A DNA stretch of 32,411 nucleotides from Kiritimatiellia bacterium. Its GTDB lineage: Bacteria > Verrucomicrobiota > Kiritimatiellia > UBA8416 > JABMPJ01. A program made the position numbers and the translations under genes. The first letter of the stretch is position 1; every line of letters starts with the position of its first letter. This document shows positions 18,690 through 26,756 of this stretch, in pieces. The stretch lies in the NCBI GenBank assembly GCA_016783675.1, contig JADHWE010000031.1, forward strand, positions 1 to 32,411. The letters run 5' to 3'. The notes under the pieces were generated by a model. It was given only the letters and a program-made list of their open reading frames with translations. It did no database searches and was not told where the DNA came from.

Positions 18690-20132
18690 CTAATAGGTTT
18701 TGGGCGGATGAACCGGGCCGGTTGTCTCCATCCATTTGTTAACCGCCTTGCGCATGCGCTCGGTTACCTCCGGCAGATCTCCAGCAACGTTTTTCATCTC
18801 AAAAGGATCGGTCTTGTGGTCATAGAGGATCTCCACGCCCTCGCTGACAATATAGCGGTAACGGGCATCCGTGGCAGCCTGGGCGCCGAGGATCTCCGAG
18901 AAGGCGTATTGGCGACCATTGGTCTTCTTGCCTTCCAGCAACGGCACAATGCTCAGTCCATTCTTGGCTACTTCGTTCGGTTCCGTTACGCCCGCCAGCT
19001 CAAAGGTAGTCGGCACCAGGTCCATCAGTTCCATCGGATGTGGAGTGATTCGATCCTGCTGAAAACGCTCTGGCCAGCTGACAATCATAGAAGCGTTCAA
19101 AGCTTCTTCGAAAAGCGTAGCTTTGTGGAGGCGTCCATGGTTACCAAGAAATATCGAGTGATCTGAGAAGAAGACAATAACCGTATTCTCCAACTCTCCG
19201 GCCGCATTCAGAGAGTCAAGCAACCGCCCGATCTGCGCATCCATAAAGGCCACGTTGGCAGCTTCACCTAAACGATGTTCAGCCGTATCTTCGGCAGATT
19301 TAGCCGGCTTATTGTCCTTGAGCAATGGAGCTGGCACATCGTGGCCAAAACGATCTGTCTTCGGCGGCGGTATCTTGAGATGCGCCACCTTGTCGAACCA
19401 ACGCTGCGGTACATCGTAGGGCCCGTGCGGCAGGCAGAAGTTGAACCATAGGAAGAAGGGCTTCTGTGTATCGCGCTCTTGCTCGATCCAATCGACTGCC
19501 ACCTGGGTGGTGAAGCCATCGAGGTAATCAACATCATTCTCCATGCGGCTCTTCTTGAAGGGCCAGCCGGTATTGTCTTTAACCCACTGCTCGTAAAGAC
19601 CTTTCTTCTTCAGATGTTGAATGTAGGGATTGTCATCGATCCGCCACCCCTCCTTAAGGAACTTCCAGAGCATGTAGCGCTCGCCGGTGCAGTTCACGTA
19701 GTCGAACCCGTATCCGCGAAGCGCTTCGTTCTTGGACGCCTTTGGATTCCCTGCTGGGGGGCGAATATGCGATTTACCAATGTAGGCCGTCTCGTATCCC
19801 GCCTTCTGCAAGACCGGAGGAAACGTCCACGTCCCTTCCGGCATGCGCTTCATATGCCCGTTACGGTAGAAGCCGAGGTTGTGCGAATAGAGGTTGGCCA
19901 GCAGTCCATTGCGCGAGGGCGCGCACATCGGGGCCTGGCAAACCGCATTCGAAAAATGGACACCTTGTTCTGCCAGGCGATCAAGATTCGGCGTCAGACC
20001 GAATCCCTCGCCCAACTTGTTCATGAAGCGCGGCATCAGGTCGTCTGCTTCAATCCAGACGATGTTGGGTCGCTGTCCGGCGGCAAGCGAGATTCCCGTC
20101 ATCCAGAGTGATATGACGACTGCAAACTTCAA
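18690..20132 (-). CDS. Exported S1 sulfatase, TTG start, intact paralogue of the frameshifted copy
   Basis: A 480-residue sulfatase. The signal peptide (MKFAVVISLWMTGISLAAG) is followed by RPNIVWIEADD (metal-binding Asp30-Asp31), MCAPSR with Cys70 as the formylglycine site, YIGKSHIRP, and FFSDHSIFLGNHGRLHK. The start codon is TTG: an in-frame TGA lies 27 nt upstream of it with no ATG or GTG between, and AGGAAGGG lies 14 nt before the TTG. It is highly similar along its full length to the broken sulfatase at 9378-10824, at the DNA level as well, so the two derive from a duplication. The PPPK stretch that is frameshifted there is encoded here by mixed CCG codons. It probably heads the unit 20132-9378, with a 115-nt gap to the EF-hand gene upstream. 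Confidence 0.93.
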   Translation of the reverse strand: MKFAVVISLWMTGISLAAGQRPNIVWIEADDLMPRFMNKLGEGFGLTPNLDRLAEQGVHFSNAVCQAPMCAPSRNGLLANLYSHNLGFYRNGHMKRMPEGTWTFPPVLQKAGYETAYIGKSHIRPPAGNPKASKNEALRGYGFDYVNCTGERYMLWKFLKEGWRIDDNPYIQHLKKKGLYEQWVKDNTGWPFKKSRMENDVDYLDGFTTQVAVDWIEQERDTQKPFFLWFNFCLPHGPYDVPQRWFDKVAHLKIPPPKTDRFGHDVPAPLLKDNKPAKSAEDTAEHRLGEAANVAFMDAQIGRLLDSLNAAGELENTVIVFFSDHSIFLGNHGRLHKATLFEEALNASMIVSWPERFQQDRITPHPMELMDLVPTTFELAGVTEPNEVAKNGLSIVPLLEGKKTNGRQYAFSEILGAQAATDARYRYIVSEGVEILYDHKTDPFEMKNVAGDLPEVTERMRKAVNKWMETTGPVHPPKTY

Positions 20133-20247
20133 TTTTACTGTAGTAGCCCTTCCTCTTGTTCAGAACTGCCAGCTCCCTCAGCGGCAATACATGCGGCAGT
20201 CCCACTTTGGATCTGCAACCCGGGGACACCGCGATGAACCCGTTTCA

Positions 20248-20799
20248 TTACTTCTTCTTGTTCGCCAAGGCCTGCTTCCACTTCTTCACCGCATTCGCCG
20301 CATACTCCTCCAAACTCACACTGCCGCTCTTGTCTTTGTCCAGGTACTTCAACCGCCTGGCAGCCTCGGCCTCATACCCGGACTTGCCCTGCTTCTCATA
20401 CTGGGACTTCACCATAGCCGTCAGCTCCGCCGTTGACAAAGCCCCATCCTTGTCAGTGTCGCTCTGCTTCAGCGTCAGAACGCGCCAGAACACCTGGCTT
20501 GGAATTCCGAATTCCTTCAGACTGACAGCCCCGTCGCCATCAAGATCCCGGTTCTTGAATCGAGTTCTTGCCTCTTTCTCCAGGCCGGAGGTCTTTCCCT
20601 TCTTTGCCCATTCCTTCTTAAGGTGGTCGATCATCTCGGCAAGAGAGTGACCCCCATCACCATTGGTATCGATCTTTGCGAATACCTTCTCGGCCCAGGG
20701 CTCTTGGGGTGGCTGCCATTTCTCCTTCGTCTGTTCCTCTGCATGGAGTTGGGTGGCAGCGAACAACGCAACACTGAGCAGATACACGGGTGTCTTCAT
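20248..20799 (-). CDS. Exported calmodulin-like protein with four EF-hands
   Basis: A 183-residue secreted calcium-binding protein. The start at 20799 is supported by AAAGGAG and a following signal peptide (MKTPVYLLSVALFAATQLHA); the longer upstream frame has neither. Four canonical loops are visible: DTNGDGGHSLAE (44-55), DLDGDGAVSLKE (85-96), DTDKDGALSTAE (114-125) and DKDKSGSVSLEE (154-165), each with acidic or polar ligands at positions 1, 3, 5 and 12. The linkers are lysine- and arginine-rich, and the protein ends in ANKKK. It has no enzymatic domain. Gaps of 223 and 115 nt to its neighbours suggest it may have its own promoter. Calcium buffering, or scaffolding of calcium-dependent secreted enzymes in the locus, is an inference from position; the adjacent esterase also carries an EF-hand. 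Confidence 0.88.
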   Translation of the reverse strand: MKTPVYLLSVALFAATQLHAEEQTKEKWQPPQEPWAEKVFAKIDTNGDGGHSLAEMIDHLKKEWAKKGKTSGLEKEARTRFKNRDLDGDGAVSLKEFGIPSQVFWRVLTLKQSDTDKDGALSTAELTAMVKSQYEKQGKSGYEAEAARRLKYLDKDKSGSVSLEEYAANAVKKWKQALANKKK

Positions 20800-21022
20800 T
20801 ATTAGATCTCCTTTGGACTGTTGAGGAACTCTAGCTTCGATCTGGTGGCGCCTGCTATGATGCCCACAACAAACACTAGCTGATTGCCATGGACGGAACA
20901 ATGCACAGCTCCAGTGATGTTCTGACGCAAAACGGTGCTATTACGCACTACAGGAAGATAGAAGAGGTGGGGCAACCCTCGGCATGATCGAGGCGTCGCT
21001 CATGCGGCAACGAGGAAACGTC

Positions 21023-22105
21023 CTACTTACCAGCGCGCGTTTGCAGCAGCGGCTCAACGCATTCAGGCGTGTACCGAGCGGCTCGGTACAGCGCCTGTCC
21101 ATCCGGGTCCCAGAACTCCCAGACGATCTCGCCCGCCGGTGTCACTTCAAAGATCCTACCGGTCTCACTCCAGTTCATGGCGCAAATCAAGGTATTGCCG
21201 TTGGGAAGACGCTGTTGCCCGGAGCCAACCGGCGTCCAGAATGCCTCCGGCGGGTCGCCTGCATATTGCCAGACAATCTCGCCGGTGGGCGGATCGATCT
21301 CGATGACGCGCGAGTAACCGCGGTCTTGCTCAGGACCATTGCCGCGACCATTATCAAAGAGCAGGATACTGCCATTGGGCAGCATCGTCGGTTGGTGCTG
21401 ACCGAGAATCTCGCCCGGTCCCCAGGCCCAGACAATCCTGCCGCTCTCCTTCTCGACGATGAAAACGGAGTGCAAGTGGCGCGGGCTAACGAGTATATTC
21501 CCTGCCTTGAAGCGCGAATCGCAACGCCCCAGCGGCGTGTCCGGCAGTGATTCCACGGTGTTGATATGCGGCCAGTCGCCCTGCCACTCCTCCTTCACAA
21601 CCGGCACGAGAGCCGCCAATTCGTCAAGATGTGTTGCCGCATGCCATTCCCACACCACCTTGTTGTCCGGCGCGATCTCCTGGAGGTAATCGTAGATGAG
21701 GACATTCGGGCTGATGTGGAGGTACTGGGCACGATCATGCGCAACGACCAGCGTGTTGCCGTTGGCCAGCCGGCGTGCGTCGTGGTGCGCATGCACGGGG
21801 TCCGACCAAACCAGATTGCTGTGCCAGTCAAGCTCGACCAGGCGACGACGGATATTGACGCCAGGTCCATAGCCGGAACCATCGTTGATCAGCGCAAGGA
21901 GATTGCCGTTGGGCAGCATGTCGGCATGGTGCCAGATGCTGTTACCCCCATAGGCCCACTCGTGCACGACCTCACCGTCCATGTTGATGAGACTGGCCCG
22001 ACCTTCCTGTCTGCCCCAATACAGCGTGTATCCCGAGGAACAGCGACCCGGCTCATGGATCGTCACCCCCCGCTGATCTCCGCATGCTGGTCTGTTCTCA
22101 ATCAT
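21023..22105 (-). CDS. Arylsulfotransferase-family beta-propeller protein
   Basis: A 360-residue protein built of repeats of the form H-x4-L-P-N-G-N-x-L followed by V-V-W-x-W: HHADMLPNGNLLALIND, HAHHDARRLANGNTLVV, HQPTMLPNGSILLFDNG and QQRLPNGNTLICAMN. This is the beta-propeller signature of the arylsulfotransferase (ASST) families, which transfer sulfate from aryl sulfates to phenols through a histidine, and of related PQQ-type propellers. There is no N-terminal signal peptide, so it is predicted cytoplasmic, unlike classical periplasmic ASST. Its ATG overlaps the TGA of the upstream sulfatase gene (ATGA, 22102-22105), which makes co-translation with that sulfatase very likely. Whether it transfers sulfate or merely shares the fold cannot be decided from sequence; the His residues in the repeats leave the catalytic option open. 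Confidence 0.75.
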   Translation of the reverse strand: MIENRPACGDQRGVTIHEPGRCSSGYTLYWGRQEGRASLINMDGEVVHEWAYGGNSIWHHADMLPNGNLLALINDGSGYGPGVNIRRRLVELDWHSNLVWSDPVHAHHDARRLANGNTLVVAHDRAQYLHISPNVLIYDYLQEIAPDNKVVWEWHAATHLDELAALVPVVKEEWQGDWPHINTVESLPDTPLGRCDSRFKAGNILVSPRHLHSVFIVEKESGRIVWAWGPGEILGQHQPTMLPNGSILLFDNGRGNGPEQDRGYSRVIEIDPPTGEIVWQYAGDPPEAFWTPVGSGQQRLPNGNTLICAMNWSETGRIFEVTPAGEIVWEFWDPDGQALYRAARYTPECVEPLLQTRAGK

Positions 22106-23751
22106 TTGCCAAACTCGCCGAAGGTTCCGGGAAGCGCGCGTACATGTTCATCAAGCAGGCGCTTCATTTCCTGCAGCTTGACGGCATACTCCGGGCTGGA
22201 CGCCAGGTTCTCTTGCTCATTTGGATCTCTGGACAGGTCATAGAGCTGGTCGCGATCGAAATAGCCGGGGCGGCTTCCCGTGGAACCGCGTTCGGCGTCT
22301 CCGCCACCGGGAACGGCGGTCAGGTGACTGAAGGGAGCGGATGGGTCATCGGTAACGACACGCAGATGCTTGCGCCGCCGCTCCGCGTTCCATTCTTCGA
22401 GCGCCGTTCTGCGTGCTTCGGGAGTCATGCTCTTAACATCAGCAGGATATCGTAGCGCAAGGTATTTGAAGTTCCCCTTGCGGACCGCACGGGCGTAGCC
22501 CAGTTCAAAGTACATGACCCGCTCTCCGGACTGTGGCTCGCCGTTGAGAATAGGCAGATAGCTCTCACCATCGAACGCAGTGCCGCCACTGTCAGCACCG
22601 GCCATATCCAGGATGGTTGGAGCGAAGTCCACGATATGCGTAAGAGCATCACTGGTCTTGCCAACCGGGAACCCGCCCTTGCGCCAGACAATGCAGGGAT
22701 TGTGAACCCCGCCCTGGTAGAGTGTGCCTTTGGCCATCTGGCCGTGATCTGAATAGAAGAAGATGACGGTGTTATCAATCTCCCCCGTCTTCTCGAGGGT
22801 CGCCAGCAAGGCACCCACGGCATCGTCAAGCCAGAGCATATTGCAGGTGTCGTCATTGACCGGCACCCCGGCGACCTTGAGTCGTTCCGGAATCGTGTGT
22901 CGTGCGGGTTGCCCTTTCGGAGCTTCCGAGAGGTAGCCAACAGGTGAAATGAGCGGGTCGGCATTCCAGGAGCGTTTCTCTTTCGTGGGACCGTGCGGGA
23001 CCGTCGTGGCGAAGTATAGGAAGAAGGGCTTCTTCTGGTTTTCTTCTACTCCGACCCTCTGCTTCGAAGCATGCTCCAGGAATGAGATGCCTCCCTCGGT
23101 GATCCAGTCCATGTTCTGCACGGCTACCTCATGAAGCCCGAGGAAGTCGGGGTTGTTGTGATAGACGCGATCGACAACGTCGAACCCGATCTCGCGCATG
23201 GCCTGACAGACATGGTCGTGATTCGACTTGAGGATTGAAACATTCTTCGGATCCCTGGCGCTATCATCAAAGTTCTTGAATCGCTTGAGCCCGTGCGCTT
23301 CGACCACATGGTTCTTGCCAACCATGCCGGTGGTATAGCCTGCTCGTTGCAGCAATGCGGGCAGCGTGGGCTGGCCCTTGACGATGTGCGTGTTGAACTC
23401 AACCTTGGTCTGCCCCTTGAGCTCGCCGGTCGTCTCTGTAAACCAAGCGTTCTGTGCACGACTGGCATAGGTCCCGGTCAGCACGTTGTAGCGGCTTGGT
23501 GTGCAGATGGGCGATGCGCAGTGCTGCTGGAGCATGACAACGCCCTCGTCCGCCAGACGGTCGATGTTTGGGGTCAGGTTTCGGCCCTTTCCCTGTGGCA
23601 AGCAGTTGAAGTGACGAGGCAACATGTCATCGGCAATAAAGAAGATGACATTGGGCTGCTTCGAGTGGCGGGCATCGGGTTGCGAATGGCTTACCGCTAG
23701 AGCCGCGCCGGCAACAAAGACAGAAAACAAGGTCATATTGAACAGCCCCAT
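22102..23751 (-). CDS. Exported S1 sulfatase coupled to the sulfotransferase-like gene
   Basis: A 549-residue sulfatase. The signal peptide (MGLFNMTLFSVFVAGAALAVS) is followed by QPNVIFFIADD (metal-binding Asp41-Asp42), ASPICTPSR with Cys83 as the formylglycine site, GKNHVVEAHG, and FYSDHGQMAKGT as the late metal site. It is longer than the other single-domain sulfatases here, with a C-terminal LYDLSRDPNEQENLA segment. AGGAG lies four nt before the ATG at 23751. The upstream clan-A glycosidase gene stops 8 nt away, and the downstream ASST-like gene overlaps by 4 nt, so these three genes almost surely form one transcript. The sulfate position on the substrate is unknown. Confidence 0.95.
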   Translation of the reverse strand: MGLFNMTLFSVFVAGAALAVSHSQPDARHSKQPNVIFFIADDMLPRHFNCLPQGKGRNLTPNIDRLADEGVVMLQQHCASPICTPSRYNVLTGTYASRAQNAWFTETTGELKGQTKVEFNTHIVKGQPTLPALLQRAGYTTGMVGKNHVVEAHGLKRFKNFDDSARDPKNVSILKSNHDHVCQAMREIGFDVVDRVYHNNPDFLGLHEVAVQNMDWITEGGISFLEHASKQRVGVEENQKKPFFLYFATTVPHGPTKEKRSWNADPLISPVGYLSEAPKGQPARHTIPERLKVAGVPVNDDTCNMLWLDDAVGALLATLEKTGEIDNTVIFFYSDHGQMAKGTLYQGGVHNPCIVWRKGGFPVGKTSDALTHIVDFAPTILDMAGADSGGTAFDGESYLPILNGEPQSGERVMYFELGYARAVRKGNFKYLALRYPADVKSMTPEARRTALEEWNAERRRKHLRVVTDDPSAPFSHLTAVPGGGDAERGSTGSRPGYFDRDQLYDLSRDPNEQENLASSPEYAVKLQEMKRLLDEHVRALPGTFGEFGK

Positions 23752-23759
23752 GGAACTCC

Positions 23760-26165
23760 TTAGCGCAGGATCAGGCCTGCGTCATTAATGAATATCTCTC
23801 CGCTGACCGGACGGGTGGATGCCAGCAGAATGCGAACCGCATAGAGCCACTGCATTGCAGGTAGATCTTCATAGTCTTCTATCCTGAACTCCGCCTGTCG
23901 CCACCTGGATCCAATCTGCTTGAGAGGAAGCTCTCCGATCTGAATCCAGTGGTCGGACTCGCTCTGCAGGACGAACAACAGGCGGGCGCTTGGATCGCCA
24001 GAGGAAAGGTCGTGTGATCCCTTAATTTCCAGGGCGAACCCTCCGGTCCGGGCTTTTTGCACCCCATCCGGGATCGGTTTGAACTCAAGAAGGGAATTCT
24101 TGCCATTGGTTGGCTGAGCCTCACGCAGCCGGATGGCGGCGGTGTGCTGGTTGGGTTTGGCCCTGTCGCTCAGCAAGAAGTCAAAATCAGAGCGGATGCC
24201 CTCGGTCGCCTCTTCAAAGGGCCATAGAATCTCGATGCGCGATTGCACCGGAACCGCCTTGAGTGTCGCGCTTGCCTCACCTGCTCGGACAGTGATGACC
24301 CCGGTTCCTGTGGGGGTAACGGAAAACCGCCCGGCGCCCTCATTGATGCGGACCCGTGCGCGATCGAGTGTGGCCGGTCCATCAACCGCCAAATGAACGT
24401 ACTGCGCCGGCTGATTAACGGAACAGGGGGCGGCAGCCGGGGCAAGTACCCATGCCTCCACCGGCACATCTTCCGGAGTCGATCCGGGCAGGAGCAGTTC
24501 ACAGGCTGGACGCTTTGCCTTAGCCCTCGCCGAACGGTGGCGAACGGCGGCCCCACCTGTCGTACTCTCTTCGAATGGGATCTGCAGCACGACAGCACAG
24601 AACGGTGGTACCGAGACCTTACCGTCGACCTCAATCTGGATAGCCTCAGGGCGGCGGCTCCATTGTGGTTTGCGCGTGAGCGGGTTCCAGAAGTACTCGC
24701 GGTGTGAGAGCTGAATCGCGGTGGCGCTGCGAGACAGCGCTTCGGTTGGTTTCAGCGCTATCGTCCTGACCTCATCGCGTGAGTGATTGATAAGCAGTAT
24801 CTGAAGACCATCGTCCCCCCGCGTCACGGCGGAGTAGAGGTGGTTCGCTTCCGTGAGTGTGGAGGCAACCAGCTCGTCGCCCATGTAGCGGCTCCAGAGC
24901 CACAGCGCCCAGTACTGCCCTTTCGGTATACAAGGTGGGTCGAACGCATTGAACTGCCGATCAATTTCCGCCTGAGAGACACCAGGCGGATAAAAATCAA
25001 ACTGATCGAAGTAGAAGAGCCCGTGCCCGCCGGTCTCCGTAGCCGTTATCATATCCCACTGGTTGGCAAAATCGACGCCGTTGCGAAACATCTCGCCGAT
25101 CCACATCGCGCACCACAGTCCATTCATCAGGTCGGCCGTCACGCGATCTTCAACCACCTTGGAATTCCATTCGGTAATGCCGATTCCGATCTCATCCTTG
25201 CGGTCTGGCTGATACTGCGCGATCCAGCTATGGATTCTCTTTATCGCCGGTTCCAGAGTGAAGACCTCATCAAAGAACTCGGCTTCGGTCTTCTGTCGAT
25301 TCTTGACCGGATAGGAGTGGAACGAGACGAAGTCGACGAGATCCCCCGCGTCACGCAGGACTTCCTGAATAAAGGCACCTCGGTCATTGGAACTGGCCGG
25401 ACCACCGGTCTTGATGGTCGGATCAACGGCTTTCATTGCCGTCGCGAAGGTCTTGAAGCGTTGGGCATAGATGTCGCCCGTGATTTCGCGGCCATCGGGC
25501 AGGATGTGGCCAAGCTCCCAGCTTCCTTCAAGCTCGTTACCAAGCTCCCAGTACTGGACGCCATAGCCGTTCTTCTTGTTTGCCCAGCGCACCCACTCAG
25601 CAGCCATCTCAGGCGTGCCGGTACCAAGGTTGACGGTAACGACCGCCTTGGCCCTAAAGGTTCCGACGAATTCATGTAGCTGTTTGACATCCCACGATCC
25701 GTGGAAGTGGTCGGAAACCGGACGCCGCTCATCGCCTGCAATACTGAACCCGGGGGCAAACCCTGACCAGTCTATCTCCCATATACCGTCTTTCAGTTTT
25801 GAAAGGTCGAAGGAGTGCTCCTTCAACTTGGAGAGATCGGTGACATTGTCGAGACGGATCCCGTTGCCGTTCCATATATAGTGGTTGGCCCATGATCCGC
25901 CGGGAATGCGTACTAAGGCGGGAGCCAACTCGCGGACATAGCGGTGCAGCGCGGAATCGCCCAGCTCCCACGGCTGGTTCCACAATGCAATATTGGAACC
26001 CGTTAGATTCCGGTGAGGGGTCTTATGGACAACCCTCGCGGTATCGATCTTGAGAACTCCCATCACAGCACCTTCGGAGGCCATTCCGCTCGTCGCCTGG
26101 AGAAAGGCAGACACCAGCAACGCAGTGATAGGGGTGCTATTGAATCGTACACGCTTACCACACAT
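23760..26165 (-). CDS. Exported clan GH-A glycosidase (GH39/GH51-like), copy 1
   Basis: An 801-residue secreted glycosidase. After a signal peptide (to about residue 30), a TIM barrel spans about 40-430: RIPGGSWANHYIWNGNG, YWELGNELEGSW with Glu211 as likely acid/base, and IGITEWNSK with Glu332 as likely nucleophile, the Glu pair of retaining clan-A enzymes. A beta-sandwich follows (SHREYFWNPLTRKPQW, about 490), then an extra domain and a C-terminal carbohydrate-binding-like beta-sandwich ending in INDAGLILR. AAGGA lies about 11 nt before the ATG. It is a full-length paralogue of the + strand gene at 29911-32205. Family-level assignment (alpha-L-arabinofuranosidase- or beta-xylosidase-like) is by motif only; the true substrate may differ. 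It is the first gene of the minus-strand cluster, reading away from the divergent intergenic region. Confidence 0.82.
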   Translation of the reverse strand: MCGKRVRFNSTPITALLVSAFLQATSGMASEGAVMGVLKIDTARVVHKTPHRNLTGSNIALWNQPWELGDSALHRYVRELAPALVRIPGGSWANHYIWNGNGIRLDNVTDLSKLKEHSFDLSKLKDGIWEIDWSGFAPGFSIAGDERRPVSDHFHGSWDVKQLHEFVGTFRAKAVVTVNLGTGTPEMAAEWVRWANKKNGYGVQYWELGNELEGSWELGHILPDGREITGDIYAQRFKTFATAMKAVDPTIKTGGPASSNDRGAFIQEVLRDAGDLVDFVSFHSYPVKNRQKTEAEFFDEVFTLEPAIKRIHSWIAQYQPDRKDEIGIGITEWNSKVVEDRVTADLMNGLWCAMWIGEMFRNGVDFANQWDMITATETGGHGLFYFDQFDFYPPGVSQAEIDRQFNAFDPPCIPKGQYWALWLWSRYMGDELVASTLTEANHLYSAVTRGDDGLQILLINHSRDEVRTIALKPTEALSRSATAIQLSHREYFWNPLTRKPQWSRRPEAIQIEVDGKVSVPPFCAVVLQIPFEESTTGGAAVRHRSARAKAKRPACELLLPGSTPEDVPVEAWVLAPAAAPCSVNQPAQYVHLAVDGPATLDRARVRINEGAGRFSVTPTGTGVITVRAGEASATLKAVPVQSRIEILWPFEEATEGIRSDFDFLLSDRAKPNQHTAAIRLREAQPTNGKNSLLEFKPIPDGVQKARTGGFALEIKGSHDLSSGDPSARLLFVLQSESDHWIQIGELPLKQIGSRWRQAEFRIEDYEDLPAMQWLYAVRILLASTRPVSGEIFINDAGLILR

Positions 26166-26214
26166 AGTTACGGCGTTCCTTTTACTCTCACTATCAATCC
26201 CCAGGGCGCGTTAA

Positions 26215-26228
26215 GGACAACCTTGTCC
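26215..26228. promoter_or_regulatory. Perfect 6+6 inverted repeat, possible operator
   Basis: GGACAA and TTGTCC are separated by CC, 50-63 nt upstream of the start of the minus-strand glycosidase gene. Position and symmetry fit an operator; no binding protein can be named. Confidence 0.35.
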
Positions 26229-26350
26229 CACCCCATGCATACTGCGCCATCTTATCGACAACGCAGGATTATGTCGTTCTCCAATTGCCACCCATTATCA
26301 CACGCCGTATCACGCGACACAAAGTCCTTCTCCAATGAAAAACCCCAACG

Positions 26351-26384
26351 CTCCAATGGAATCACGCACTGCGATTCCACGGAG
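26351..26384. promoter_or_regulatory. Imperfect dyad, possible operator or hairpin
   Basis: TGGAATC (26357-26363) and GATTCCA (26373-26379) are perfect inverted arms around 9 nt. CTCC (26351-26354) and GGAG (26381-26384) extend the symmetry outwards, and CGCA/TGCG extends it inwards with a small bulge. It lies 27 nt from the MITE-like element and outside it. Confidence 0.45.
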
Positions 26385-26411
26385 AGACCGATGGAGCAGC
26401 GAGCCAATCTA

Positions 26412-26614
26412 GACCCTGTCCGAAAAGGTCTTTGGAGGGCGAAGCTCCTGCTGAGCCGACGCAAGTGACGTGCACGTCCAGCCCCAGGGAGGAGATCCTC
26501 GCTCGTCTTTTCGCCTTTCATGCACATGTCTTGCTCGCGGCTCGGCAGGAGCCTCGCCCTCCATCCTCTTTTCTACGGTGTGCTGAATCCCCGAAACCCT
26601 TTTCGGATGGGGTC
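26412..26614. mobile_element. MITE-like non-autonomous element
   Basis: A 203-bp element without coding capacity. Its ends are 17-nt terminal inverted repeats matching at 15 positions: GACCCTGTCCGAAAAGG at 26412-26428, and CCTTTTCGGATGGGGTC at 26598-26614. Both ends are flanked by the same hexamer AATCTA (26406-26411 and 26615-26620), a target-site duplication. A second, internal pair of 25-nt inverted repeats (26434-26458 and 26538-26562) matches at 23 of 25 positions, and a perfect 12-bp palindrome GACGTGCACGTC lies at 26467-26478. The whole unit could fold into a long cruciform. No transposase is present in the window, so it would need a partner in trans. Confidence 0.82.
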
Positions 26615-26756
26615 AATCTAGAGTACGTTCTGTCAATGTTCTGTGTGCATTAATAACAGGTGCTCACCCTTTCAGCGCGGGGGGGCAGATGCTATTGTTG
26701 GGGCTGCAATAAAGGAACCCGAGACACGTGACCAGACTTGGACAGAGGGGTAGAGC

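Larger units (their letters stand above)
26166..26756. other. Divergent intergenic region
   Basis: This 591-nt gap separates the two divergent arms of the gene cluster and should contain both promoters. From left to right it holds a GGACAA-CC-TTGTCC dyad (26215-26228), a longer imperfect dyad (26351-26384), and a MITE-like element (26412-26614) with flanking 6-bp duplications. Close to the + strand sulfatase there is a G7 run (26679-26685) in the spacer of a possible but weak promoter (TTTCAG 26670-26675, TATTGT 26693-26698). No convincing protein-coding or RNA gene is seen. Confidence 0.7.

Noticed and set aside
26432-26653. Small open frame crossing the right end of the MITE-like element
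   Set aside because: It runs through both inverted repeats and the target duplication, lacks an RBS, and its composition follows the repeat, so it is not a gene.
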